From assembly GCA_900404475.1 (NCBI GenBank), contig OUQQ01000257.1:3314-29391 (forward strand): a DNA stretch of 26,078 nucleotides, in the 5' to 3' direction. The position numbers were made by a program, and so were the translations under genes. Every line of letters begins with the position of its first letter. Within the stretch, counting starts at the first letter, position 1. The notes under the pieces are model-generated. The model made no database searches. It was not told where the DNA came from and was given only the letters and a program-made list of their open reading frames with translations. This DNA comes from Spongospora subterranea (lineage: Eukaryota; Endomyxa; Phytomyxea; Plasmodiophorida; Plasmodiophoridae). Below are positions 10,266 to 19,802 of this stretch, one piece after another.

Positions 10266-12233
10266 ATGGTCCTACTCAATCACCAATTGTTAGATCATAT
10301 CTCCAAATCGTCACAATTTACTCAGCGTCGCAATATAATCATGTGCGGTACTTTGAGAAGGCATTTGACCTCAAAGCAGCGAACGATTTTCCAGCGGGCG
10401 TCTCCTGTGGTGTTTGCCGTATTGGATGATATGGCGATGAGCTTCTACAGTTCTAACCAGGCTTGGAGAGATAATCAGATACCACAGAAAGTGATCATCA
10501 TCGATAAGATCAAATCCGTTGAACTACGAGGGAATGGAATCGAGATAGAATTTCTTCATAGGTATAGCGATAAGCAAGGGGTGACGAGGCTGTCGTCACG
10601 AGATGAAGATCAGGTCCAGAGCTGGATATCGGTCCTGTCATCTGTTCGGCCTCGAAGCATATCCTTACAGGATATAGCTCAGGATTTACAATTATCGGGC
10701 TCAATGTCAGATCGTCTCATTCTGGCTTATTTGAAATCACGATTCCCATCTGCTGTTGACTTCACCTTTCAGCAAGGCGGTGACACCTGTAAATCTGTTT
10801 GTGTGATCCCTCAATGCCCATCGTCGTCGACATCATCCAGTAAATTATGTATATATCATAAGCAAATACAGCATGATCGGCAATATCGCGAGCGAGTCCA
10901 ACCGATATTACAGTTGTATTCGAGTCGGCCATATGATGTTGAAAAGGCGATATCATCGTGCATCACTGGTTCTGAGCACTCTGTTCAGATCACCTATGAT
11001 GCAGTTATCCTCTTATGGTATACCTGTTCATGCTCTAATCCCATTGCTTGTCAGCGATGGGATCCGTGTTCGTTGTGTCGTGATGGACTGTCGCGTTTCC
11101 TAGCTTATATCGCCATCCAGGCCAGGCAATGTCACAGCACCAAAGCAATATCTGATGCTTTATTAGGTATAATATTCCAGCATCTAAAATAATCGCCTAT
11201 CGTTGATTGCCTGGTTGGTGTAGATATTCTATTAGGCCGTATTGATCACCAGCGACGTGCTGATGGTCGAGTCAGAAACAAACACATCTGGGTTCATCTT
11301 CTGTATATATTGCCATCATCTAAGCCAGCTGATCGAGCTCAGTTACTGCATACGCTCAATTTTCTGTTGATCGGAAACGCATTCAATTGCCGCACATTGA
11401 TATCGGTAAAAGGATGGCAGTACTTAATATATGCCGGAATTGTGTCGGAAAGATATGATCCAGAAGCAGAAGAGATCCAAAATAATAGGCAAACATCAGA
11501 TCAGATTATTGCACTGAGCTTGAATATGCTCCTTCTCCCTGCATACGACGCCCTCATTCATGAAAGCGACTTCATATCGATGATCCGTCAGATTTTAATC
11601 GCGTTTCAGGTCTGTGGCGCCCTGGACAGAACTTCACTCTGTATTGCACAGACGTTCTTGACCAGCTTATGCATGAAGATACGGATGGGGATGGAATCGT
11701 CAGCATTCCCTGTTGATCTTCGATCAGGCCCATGGGTGCAGGTTGTACTCTTCAGTGACGTATTGAAGGAGTTCTTATTGAACACAATTGCTTGGGGGCA
11801 ACACAACAATCACCATCGAAACTTATATCATGTACCTGGAACCGTGGCGGCTTCGGCATTAGCTGCAGCATCGGCCGCAGTCACCAAAATACGGAACTAC
11901 ATTTGCCATGGTAAACATCATCACAGCACCTCTTCTCCTGATATTTTGGTTTTTCCCTTGGAGTGCGGCCGAGGACCACATCTGGATACATCTGGTCAGT
12001 GCACTGATATAGATCTCATTAAGCAAGCGTCCGACATGTATGAGGCTGGAATATCAATGATTAATGATCCGACTTCTCTTATCAAAGAATCCAGAGATCG
12101 CTTCATCGGCAAAGATATCCTAGACATTATGGCATATCTGCAAAGAAGTACGAATATATTATCCGATCTCGATAGTTGTGAAGTTCCCCAGATTGCGTCT
12201 TTAAGCAGGCGACGTCTAACTCTCTATCATTGA
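10266..12233 (+). CDS. PH-domain protein with long C-terminal helical region
   Basis: Two frames join across a 57-nt intron (11167-11223, GTATAA..TGTAG) to give one protein of 636 aa. The join converts DALL-G into LLDILLGRID and keeps the helical pattern. After about 25 residues, a segment from MCGTLRRH to QVQSWISVLSS reads as a pleckstrin-homology-like domain. It has a basic first strand, a central KVIIIDKIKSVEL strand and a final helix with an invariant-type Trp. PH domains usually bind phosphoinositides or proteins. The remaining roughly 500 residues are Leu/Ile-rich and helical, with Cys-rich loops (CSCSNPIACQRWDPCSLC) and LISVKGWQYLIYAGIV, and look like an alpha-solenoid. That last motif faintly recalls the region upstream of BEACH domains, but no BEACH or WD40 domain follows. 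An alternative ATG is at 10341. The specific function is unknown. Confidence 0.72.
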
Positions 12234-12289
12234 TCGACTATAATCATTGGTAATAAAATGAAAGCTATGTTAAAACAAAGCATTAGCGA

Positions 12290-13003
12290 TCACTGAAGAG
12301 AGACAAGTTTTCGTTTTCGAGCAGCTTCTTTTTTCCTTTGCCATTCCTCCCGTCGAGCCAGCCTTGTGTCTCTTTCGATTTCATGTGGCACTACCTCTTG
12401 GTCTGATTCAACATCGGTGACGTTTCCACAGTCCATTTGAGGACTTGGGGATCGAATATTAACTGGCTCCAGTTGAGCAATTCCTGAGACCCACACTCTA
12501 GAATCAAGCGACGGCACGATGAACTGATCCCGGATGTACAGGGCAGAATCCTGGCAGTAATCCAAGGTCTGTGTCCAAGAAAACGACAGACCTGAGCCTA
12601 AGGGGCTGGTGATAGAAAAGGAGAGGCGCTGCTGTAGTTTGTCGAGATTGATTTCGAAATGTGCTGGATTAGAGTGTAGTGTTGAAGTTCTGTTCTGCTG
12701 TGTATGATACAGTAGAGAATTGACAACGATACGACATAGCACATCAGCATGACCATAATCAAGTGATGGATTAGACTGGGTAGCGTTGTCAACCGTCGGG
12801 GTTGATGATACATATAGACGACACAGATCGGTTAGGCATAAGATACAGTGATCAGGAGTTATGGACCACTTGATCCACCATCCTGAGGATAATGATGAGG
12901 ATGATGATGATGCAGACGATGAGGAAGGTCGCATCATCTTAAACCATGCACTTGATGACAGAATATCCATCTGACTAGCCATATCCGATACCATATTCGC
13001 CAT
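12290..13003 (-). CDS. NHEJ1: XLF/Cernunnos-like non-homologous end-joining factor
   Basis: Single exon, 237 aa from the ATG at 13003. The order of features follows the XLF head and stalk. SSSAWFKM comes first, with a Trp where XLF has PWAWLQL. A serine-run insert follows, then WWIKWSITPDHCILCLTDLCRLY, which matches the XLF pattern ALLVSDLQQVW. Further on are DVLCRIVVNSLL and a strand pair FSITSPLGSGLSFSWTQ, where human XLF has SELSGLPFYWNF. A helix with IRDQFIVPSL follows, matching LVSQHLIRPL. The tail ends in a basic cluster (RKKEAARKRKLVSLQ), where animal XLF has its Ku-binding motif. XLF bridges DNA ends with XRCC4 and ligase IV. Sequence identity is low, as is usual in this family, so the assignment rests on pattern. 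PAXX or another XRCC4-superfamily member is the main alternative. Confidence 0.58.
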   Translation of the reverse strand: MANMVSDMASQMDILSSSAWFKMMRPSSSSASSSSSSLSSGWWIKWSITPDHCILCLTDLCRLYVSSTPTVDNATQSNPSLDYGHADVLCRIVVNSLLYHTQQNRTSTLHSNPAHFEINLDKLQQRLSFSITSPLGSGLSFSWTQTLDYCQDSALYIRDQFIVPSLDSRVWVSGIAQLEPVNIRSPSPQMDCGNVTDVESDQEVVPHEIERDTRLARREEWQRKKEAARKRKLVSLQ

Positions 13004-13195
13004 TTTACTTGGCAAGCGTTCCTTTGATGCGCACGATTGATTGCGCTGCGGTGAGATAACTGCTGAGTTCACTTTCGTCAACGTGAGATATCTTTTGCCT
13101 GCCTTCCTGACACTACTTCGTTATTAACGTCTCTACTTTATGTTTAGAACACCACGCTGTTGATCGTTTTGAATGTAAAAAGGAGCTGTGGGTGA

Positions 13196-13529
13196 ATGCA
13201 GATCCACACCCCACTCTCAGAATCAGTATCTAACACCCCGTATCAATCACTAGGAATACTATTCGGAAACAAACCCAGAGCATTCTCCGGTCGTTTTACC
13301 AAAGTTCCGGACTTCGCGGATGAAAAACAACACGCAAAGGAGATGGTGTCGGAGACAGACAAAAGTAAAAGTATTAGGCCTTACTGGGAACGAGTCAATA
13401 GGGGCCCTAGTAGAATGCAAATATGTAATTGGAATGAGTGATACTATTCTATACGAACGCGTTCCAACAGTCAACAAACGTAAAATGAACGTTTCCTTCG
13501 AAGAGAAATTTTGTGATGGATCATTATAA
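13196..13529 (+). CDS. Small hypothetical protein, divergent from the XLF-like gene
   Basis: Not recognised. The ATG at 13196 opens a frame of 82 codons. A second frame, ending with TAA at 13527-13529, is protein-like at its end (KRKMNVSFEEKFCDGSL). Removing a 28-nt GT..AG segment (13226-13253) joins the two into about 101 residues. That intron would be shorter than those of the neighbours, so the exact model is uncertain. The product would be polar and basic in the middle, with no membrane span. The 3' end falls inside the block repeated around the N gap. The start lies 192 bp from the XLF-like start on the opposite strand. Confidence 0.35.
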
Positions 13530-13779
13530 ATAATTTTTGATAATAATAAAAATGAAACACATGTACACATTCAGAAAATATTCGATCGTTCTCGATATAT
13601 CTATTAATGTTGATTGNNNNNNNNTTCCAACAGTCAACAAACGTAAAATGAACGTTTCCTTCGAAGAGAAATTTTGTGATGGATCATTATAAATAATTTT
13701 TGATAATAATAAAAATGAAACACATGTACACATTCAGAAAATATTCGATCGTTCTCGATATATCTATTAATGTTGATTG
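13462..13779. repeat. 155-bp direct repeat flanking an 8-N gap (assembly seam)
   Basis: 13462-13616 and 13625-13779 appear identical, separated only by eight Ns. The repeat ends exactly at the gap on each side. This is the signature of two contigs that overlap but were scaffolded rather than merged. The duplicated block holds the 3' end of the small upstream gene and the leader of the rhomboid gene. Confidence 0.9.
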
Positions 13780-13786
13780 GCCATTG

Positions 13787-15361
13787 ATGGAATATAAGGG
13801 CCGGCGCCCTTCCTATCAGCCGAAACGGCACGATCATCGTCGCCGTCGGTCTGTAGGTAAGTCAGACAATCTGAGAAATGATCCAGTATCCGGCCGTCCA
13901 GGTTCTATGATAGACCACGTTGACGGTGACGAATATATGGAAGAATCGTCAGGACCTAGTCGTGATCCTCTTATTTTATCGGTTGCTGATTGGGATATTC
14001 GTCATGTATCCAACAGTACAGCACTTGAGGACGATGCCCAACACGAATTGGCGATGGGAATACAAGAGCAAACTAATAATCACGATTGGAGGCCACCATT
14101 GAAGCTAGGGCTGTTCCCAATGGCTGGCCCATCATCGGAGTCTGCTCTATCATCATCGTCAATCAGGACACGTATTACCCCAAAGGCAACGATTGCTCAG
14201 AGAGCGCAATCACGCCATCACAGTGAGCAGGTTTTATTCACAAGTGGTAGTGACGATGACGCCGCTAAATATGGTGATGAGCGCATTGATCATACTCATA
14301 TGCCTGATCATAAGCCATATTTCACATACACTGTCATCGTCCTCAACATAATCGCTTTTGTATTGACAATGATCGTGGCCAATTTCAAGTTTGAACCACT
14401 GGCTCAGAATCCTTTGATAGGCCCAGCCGCGAGTGTCCTTGATTTGTAGGAATGGACCTCGTCATCGGATCTGATAATTAGGTGACTTAATGGATTAGGA
14501 TGGGGGCTAAAGATGTTCCCAAAATAATGAGGGGTCAATGGTGGCGAATCATTACCACTGGATTCCTTCATAGCAGCGTCGGGCATCTTCTCGTCAATAT
14601 GGTAGTGCTACATAGAATAGGAGGTTCAATGGAGGTCAGTCAGAGTAACCTTTAATTCATTAACTTCAACTCGACGCTCAGCTAATATGATCGTTGCAAC
14701 CTTGATATATGATGACAGGAAACATTCGGTAGTATTATGATGATGATTATATATTTGACATCTTTGATTTCGGGGACTCTAGCAAGTTGTCTGTTCTTAC
14801 CCAATATTTTATCGGTTGGGGCATCTGGCGCTATTTACGGTCTGGATCCAGAAAATTACCTACAATGCTTTTGCCGTTTACGCTCTGTTGATTGATCAGG
14901 TATTGCAGGGAGTATGGTTGCAGATTATATTCATAATCACGATACGATGCCGTCTAATCCTCTATATTTTCCTTTACTTATATTCAACATAGTATTGGGA
15001 TTCGGTACGTTTCTGCTTCATCACAATAACTTGATTCTAACTACTTTTATCAGTAATTGGGCTAATTCCCTACATTGACAACTTCAGCCATGTTGGAGGA
15101 TTCTTTGCTGGGTTATTTTCAGGCTGCAGCCTGTTAATAATACCTAAACGCTCTGGAAACGAGCGTAACCTATACAGCGACCAATCGATAGTTATAGGCG
15201 GGATCGGCGCATTGCTAGTCGCCACTCAGATGATTATCCTTTTTTGGCTGGTGTTGATTGGAACCGATGGCAACGTTATGTGTCCAGTTTGTGTCAGCAT
15301 CAGCTGTGTCAAGACCTCATTTTGGTGTTGTCAATTCCCAGATAAATACATGACGTGCTAA
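13787..15361 (+). CDS. Rhomboid-family intramembrane serine protease
   Basis: Cleaves transmembrane substrates within the membrane. Five exons (13787-14445, 14499-14634, 14719-14839, 14900-15004, 15054-15361) give 442 aa. About 185 residues of basic, Ser/Asp-rich, probably disordered cytosolic sequence come first. A first membrane span follows (YTVIVLNIIAFVLTMIV), then the WWRIITTGFLHSSVGHLLVNM block with the conserved loop-1 WR and HxxxN features. The catalytic serine is in SVGASGAIYG (Ser about 301) and the catalytic histidine in NFSHVGGFFAG (His about 353). Both dyad residues are present, so it should be active and is not an iRhom. A last span is followed by a tail with six cysteines. Splicing restores VLDLMGAKDV and YGIAGS. 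In-frame ATGs upstream (13700, 13715) lie in the duplicated leader, and 13787 is the first after the seam. Confidence 0.9.
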
Positions 15362-15580
15362 AATAGAGCGTCGTTCTGTACATGGATTTCCCCATGTTTC
15401 AGATGATTACCGTCATCGCCTTGCTTCAAGAGTTGGTACATATCTCTCGAAACGGGGAAACATCCAAGGGTGACCAGAGAACGTATCAACCAATTGGAAA
15501 TATACCAGATACGTTCAGTTAGCATAAATATTAATAACTACAGTATATTCAATAATAATATGAGGATTGATTTGGTCAAA
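15362..15580. other. Convergent intergenic spacer
   Basis: 219 bp between the rhomboid stop and the H2A stop. It is AT-rich towards H2A (AATATTAATAAC, AATAATAATATG). I saw no convincing histone stem-loop next to the H2A stop, so the H2A mRNA may be polyadenylated, but this is only an impression. Confidence 0.4.
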
Positions 15581-16021
15581 TCATACAGTCTTGGAGCTCT
15601 TTTCTTTCTTGGTGCTGGATGTTTCGGCCTTCTTCTCAGGGATCACACCGGCCTTCTTCTTGGGCAACAAAACGGAGTGAATATTCGGTAAGACACCACC
15701 CTGAGCGATGGTGACATTATTGAGGAGCTTGTTGAGTTCCTCATCGTTGCGAATGGCCAACTGGACATGGCGAGGAATTATACGGGTTTTCTTGTTGTCA
15801 CGCGCAGCGTTGCCGGCCAATTCGAGAATTTCTGCTGCAAGATACTCCAGAACAGCAGCTAGATAGACGGGAGCTCCTCCTCCAACTCGAGCAGCATATC
15901 TTCCATCACGTAAGAACCTATTGATACGGCCCACTGGAAATTGAAGCCCCGCACGAGACGATCGGGTTTGCGATTTTCCACCTTTAGCTTTGCCACGACC
16001 ACCTTTACCCTTTCCCGACAT
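15581..16021 (-). CDS. H2A: Histone H2A
   Basis: Core nucleosome histone, 146 aa in one exon. The N-tail is [14 protein letters not shown]; the histone fold includes [35 protein letters not shown] and [26 protein letters not shown]. The docking domain is [13 protein letters not shown]. The acidic-patch residues typical of canonical H2A are present. The C-terminal extension is Lys/Ser/Thr-rich and lacks the terminal SQ-E/D-hydrophobic motif of H2A.X. It also lacks the features of H2A.Z. The base composition is somewhat more GC-rich than its neighbours, as is common for highly expressed genes. No H2B partner was found next to it. Confidence 0.98.
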   Translation of the reverse strand: MSGKGKGGRGKAKGGKSQTRSSRAGLQFPVGRINRFLRDGRYAARVGGGAPVYLAAVLEYLAAEILELAGNAARDNKKTRIIPRHVQLAIRNDEELNKLLNNVTIAQGGVLPNIHSVLLPKKKAGVIPEKKAETSSTKKEKSSKTV

Positions 16022-16447
16022 TATTCAAAAGCTTTAAACTTGAAAGAAATCACCAAATTGCAGAATGAGTTGAACCTTGAAAAAAATTCATTGGAATGTA
16101 ATTGGTTCCGATAGGCGCCAAAACCGGTTGAAATAGACAACTGTAGATAAGAGATTATGGAATTGGAGCGACAAGCAATCTGATTGGTGGAACAGATGAT
16201 GTACAGCAGTACGTACAGTCGTCACTGTACAGTGTGTACAGAAATACAAGAAATCCCAGTCAGTGAAATCCACGGTACTGTACTCCGTGATCTCGATCTT
16301 CTCGATCGCAGATGGGTCCGCTCGGCCATTGAAACATGGATCTTACTGGTTTAGAAAGGGCGATGAAAGATACGGTCACTGGGCGTCGTAATATAAATTC
16401 AAAATAACGTTGTATGACATCATAATTCTTTCCCTAACATGACTCAA
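16022..16447. promoter_or_regulatory. H2A upstream region with GTAC-rich inverted repeats
   Basis: 426 bp upstream of H2A. At 16213-16230 there is a perfect 7-bp inverted repeat, GTACAGT-CGTC-ACTGTAC, set in a cluster of TGTAC/GTACA steps (about 16199-16240). A TATAAAT sequence at 16392-16398 faces the plus strand, about 40 bp before an ATG at 16439. Any regulatory role is inferred. Confidence 0.35.
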
Positions 16448-16873
16448 TCAAATCTTGTTGATCGGTGGCAAAATGATTTCCAGGTGGACAAAATCCACAG
16501 CTTCCAAAGTCTTGGCGAAACTGAAGCGGTTCCTCCGCTGGTGGCAACTTGTACAATGAACAAGTCCAGATTGTTTATCAGTAGTGCAAGCAGAACGGAA
16601 TGACAAAGGAGAAACTAAAACATTAAGCGAAGCTCCGAGGCAGTCGACAACATCTGGCATTGTCAGTAGCAAACGATGCATTCCTGGCAACTTGGACGAC
16701 AGAATTCGGACCTCACGAGTCAACGGGTTGTGGTCACTTAAACTAGGGGTCTTCAGCGTTTAGAAGCCGAGTGATCTTGACTTGGCACAAAAAGTGTTCA
16801 ACAGTTTGCAGATTTGTTGAAGCTCCCGAGAACCAACGTCCCAGCTTGATTTAAAAACTTTCTGCAACGACAT
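16448..16873 (-). CDS. Possible PUB-domain-like protein (partial or uncertain model)
   Basis: The strand is uncertain. A minus-strand model (exons 16873-16782 and 16742-16448, 39-nt intron) gives 128 aa. Its middle resembles a PUB/PUG domain: ELQQICKLLNTF, then a P-x-x-R-x-VRI segment, then LPGMHRLLLTMPDVVDCLGA. Peptide N-glycanase has a KLLL..AD..LR.P...KYR.IR...GAVECL pattern there. A CTSCHQRR element and ILPPINK follow. The intron is a little short, and further exons may lie upstream. A competing plus-strand frame starts at 16439 behind a TATA-like sequence and can be extended across a 31-nt intron (VPPLVATLVQAERNDKGE). Its product is low-complexity, which is why I prefer the minus strand. 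Confidence 0.35.
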
Positions 16874-17358
16874 GAACATGGTCTTAAGATCATCGTTCAT
16901 CGCTGTGTTGGTGAATGCTTTCCCTACCCAGACAGTTCAGCCATCAAATCATATAATTTTCTTGATGGAGGAAACTGGGCATGCTTGTTGCGTCTGGCCT
17001 ATCGGGCCATCGCATTTTGGCAAGCTAGATATTTGCATCAGTGTCGCATTGCGACGGCACAGAAAGGATGATTTTTATTATTGGACATGCTATCGAAACC
17101 GAGACCATTTCAGGGCAGATGTTTTATTTCTATCGCAAAAAGCGGGCTTAGATAACAACGCAGCTCGGGTTTATTTTCCAATGCTTCGACAACAGCGGAA
17201 GATATTACGACTAGGCATATGGCAAAAAAGCTGGAACCTTTGAGCAGTGGGTTCCTCCTAAACGACGTCGAGCATTCAGCGTATAATGCTGACATTGTTG
17301 CTGCATTTACGAAGTTTTATCGATTGTTCCACCTGCCTCAGTGCTGCAGGAGATAGGT
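16874..17358. other. Unresolved stretch, probably exonic
   Basis: The plus strand has a 124-codon frame (16872-17243), and a second plus frame ends at about 17355 with a protein-like stretch (ADIVAAFTKFYRLFHLPQ). The minus strand offers a short ATG-led exon from 17288 (SALYAECSTSFRRNPLLK). I could not connect any of these into a recognisable protein. Some coding content is likely, but the strand and gene are unknown. Confidence 0.25.
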
Positions 17359-18065
17359 TTATCTATCAGTTACTATCCTTGAGGCCACGAGATGTTGCCG
17401 AGTGGCTTCGAGGGCCTTGGCCGCAGACTCAAATGCTGGCGTCAACCGAATTGATGACTGGAGACGAAAAGCAGCCCCCCCCCAAATAAATAGCAAAATC
17501 CGCAAACATTGGCAACAAACATTTACACGAAAAGCTAAAGTCAATGTTTGTTTCTCCTCCACCGACAGGTAGTCTCCTTATAATCTTACGTTCAACCACC
17601 AATACACGTTTTCACACCTTCCCACCCGCAATTNCAGTTACTATCCTTGAGGCCACGAGATGTTGCCGAGTGGCTTCGAGGGCCTTGGCCGCAGACTCAA
17701 ATGCTGGCGTCAACCGAATTGATGACTGGAGACGAAAAGCAGCCCCCCCCCCAAATAAATAGCAAAATCCGCAAACATTGGCAACAAACATTTACACGAA
17801 AAGCTAAAGTCAATGTTTGTTTCTCCTCCACCGACAGGTAGTCTCCTTATAATCTTACGTTCAACCACCAATACACGTTTTCACACCTTCCCACCCGCAA
17901 TTCATTCCAGAATCAGTCGTACTCCCTTTCGAAACCCATTTATTGAAAATATTCGGTTAAAAAATAAGTAAATCGTATCAATGATGGTGGGATTGACGTT
18001 TCGACAATTCAGGTAAAATTACTCACTTCTTTGGCAAGCGATACCGATTTGTTGTCAGAACCCAT
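17359..18065 (-). CDS. Possible very small protein spanning an assembly seam
   Basis: The ATG at 18065 opens a 13-codon exon (MGSDNKSVSLAKE) followed by a strong GTGAGT donor. In the same phase, an acceptor ending CGTCTCCAG precedes a helical segment (RLTPAFESAAKALEATRQHL) that ends in TAA at 17359-17361. The product would be about 45 aa. The second exon occurs twice because of the duplicated block, so the true intron length is about 300 nt, long for this genome. I do not recognise the product. It starts 83 bp from the divergent VOC gene. Confidence 0.3.
17367..17902. repeat. 267/268-bp direct repeat flanking a single N (assembly seam)
   Basis: 17367-17633 and 17635-17902 match along their length; the only difference I noted is a run of 9 versus 10 cytosines. 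One N separates them. Unmerged overlapping contigs explain this better than a real tandem duplication. The homopolymer probably prevented the merge. Confidence 0.9.
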
Positions 18066-18148
18066 CTTGGCAGTTATGTTTCCGTACTGCAGTAGGTTTT
18101 CAATATGGTACCGTTTACTGATCTTACCATCTGGTGGAGTTACTAACA

Positions 18149-19325
18149 ATGATTGAGTTGAAGGAGTTTCGCTTCGCTTGTGTTAACCTTGAGGAAACAA
18201 TAAGTTTTTACACCAATTGTTTACTCATGGTTTTACACAAGAAAGTTGAGTTAGCTTCCAGAGTCTACTTGTTGTTTCGATATCAGCGAAACGATGTTTC
18301 GTTAAGATTTGAACATTCACAGCCGCAAAAGAAAACCGGAATGGAACGCAGCGCTCCTAAGAACTCTAATGAAGGACCAACAATCTTCAAGCGACCTGTC
18401 ACTTCTACTGATCTGTTAATTTATGTGCTAAGTCTTGACAAAATAATTCAAAGAGTACGAAATCACGGATTCGTTATATTTGTGGAACCAATGAAAATTA
18501 ATGACGAGACTCGTGCATGTGTCCTTCTGGACCCAAATGGAATGCGGGTACGGTTAGTTGAAAGTGTCCATTGTCTAGTTGAAGTGGCATTTGAGGCGCG
18601 CGTGGGATATGTATCCGTTCCTGTTAAAGAGTTTGTCACTCTTTCAAAAACCATTGCGTTCTACCAGCAAGTAAGACTTGTAACCGGAGATGACCAAAGA
18701 GCACAACAATTTATTTGTCATCAATAGGTATTTGGCCCGTTGGCGGTGGAAATCGGGCGACCACAAGCCCAACGTCATTCCAGACAGATATCAATCGGAA
18801 AAGAGGACGAACTGTCTAAAAGTCCTCTCAAGTCCACTGTTCCAGTTGATACAGGATCAATGTTTACTGTTCGAGATACCGAATCATTCACCGAGGACAT
18901 GATGACTATGGTCTGGCTTGGCAACGCAAGCCGGAGTACACATGCATGTTTATGTCTTCGCCATATCATGGGTAATATACCATGTCATAATCAATTTTTC
19001 TATAGTATCACTCATATCCACTAACGCAGATCGACAAATCAGCACTGACTCAGTCTCGAAGCCCCCTGATAACGGAGGGGAGCGATTTCTTGGCATTGTG
19101 TTTGTTGTAACTGATCTGGAGAGATGCCAAACCCATATTGGATCGCAGGATGCGTTCCCTGTGCAGGTATCAGCCACTAGCACTACTATGGGTATGCCGC
19201 CGTGGTTTTCTTTCTTCGATCCGGCGTTCATCAATGTCCAAATCCGTGAAGACACCAATGTTACTCATCGTCCCAAGACGCGACTTTCCAAACAGCCTGC
19301 CCTGCGAGCATCAATAGAAGAATAA
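18149..19325 (+). CDS. VOC (glyoxalase/dioxygenase fold) protein, probably two modules
   Basis: Three exons (18149-18670, 18728-18971, 19030-19325) with 57- and 58-nt introns (GTAAGA and GTAATA donors) give 353 aa. The first module begins with MIELKEFRFACVNLEETISFYTNCL, the standard opening of a VOC beta-alpha-beta-beta-beta unit. It ends with NHGFVIFVEPMKI and ACVLLDPNGMRVRLVES. A second module starts at VGYVSVPVKEFVTLSKTIAFYQQVFG. The third exon holds a further strand-like segment (FLGIVFVVTDLERC). The size and arrangement recall two-module proteins such as GLOD4, but I cannot place metal ligands, so the substrate is unknown. The first ATG in frame is at 18149. The final 60 residues are low in recognisable structure. 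Confidence 0.72.
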
Positions 19326-19802
19326 AGCACAATTTTGCAGAGATGATTGAGTAGAAAGCATATTCTATGAGTGAGCAGCCAATGAACCCATGACCCCATT
19401 ACGTGCGGTAGTGAAATCCTCCAACAGGTAATCACATGCTATGACCTAACAGCAGTCGATTGACCTTGATGTTCAGTAGACATGTGTATAAAACTGTCTG
19501 TATCTGCACCAAAGGAAGCGCATGGTCATGTTGCAGCCAGAGTCATATCAAGAACCGAAAGCAGAGTGTGATGCGTTTTATCAAACCTTGACTTGACTGC
19601 CTAACGCTGTTCGAAAGAGTACACAGATTGTGTTGTGGTGTGTGAATGTATGCTAATAAGAGTTAGTAACCAGTTGCACTCCTCATACTGCGAACAACCT
19701 CACTGTGTCTGTGAAATATCCGCCTTCCGACTCATCAATTTATCGGAAAACTGTTTACCCAGAGTCCGTGAATGTTTTAGCTTATTCTCTCAAGCTGTAC
19801 AA
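19326..19802. promoter_or_regulatory. UMP synthase upstream region
   Basis: 477 bp between tandem plus-strand genes. A TATAAAA sequence lies at 19487-19493. The UMP synthase frame is open back to 19635 and includes an ATG at 19650, so a 51-residue N-terminal extension is formally possible. That stretch does not match the family. Confidence 0.35.

Noticed and set aside
12880..12930. GAT/GAG trinucleotide-rich stretch as a microsatellite element
   Set aside because: It is the coding sequence of the serine run in the XLF-like protein, too short and impure to call a repeat.
13320..13529. Independent 69-codon gene at 13320
   Set aside because: More economical as the second exon of the gene starting at 13196. 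It also lies partly in the duplicated block.
13524..13837. Minus-strand frames across the N gap
   Set aside because: They read through Ns and repeat the same artefactual duplicate, with no protein-like pattern.
17390..17460. tRNA-like stretch (GTTGCCGAGTGG resembles a Leu/Ser D-arm)
   Set aside because: No proper acceptor stem, no 5-bp anticodon stem and no TTCGANNC T-loop follow. The resemblance is local.
19635..19802. N-terminal extension of UMP synthase back to 19635 or 19650
   Set aside because: Starting at 19803 gives exactly the family length and start. The extension is Cys-rich, unlike any UMPS leader that I know.
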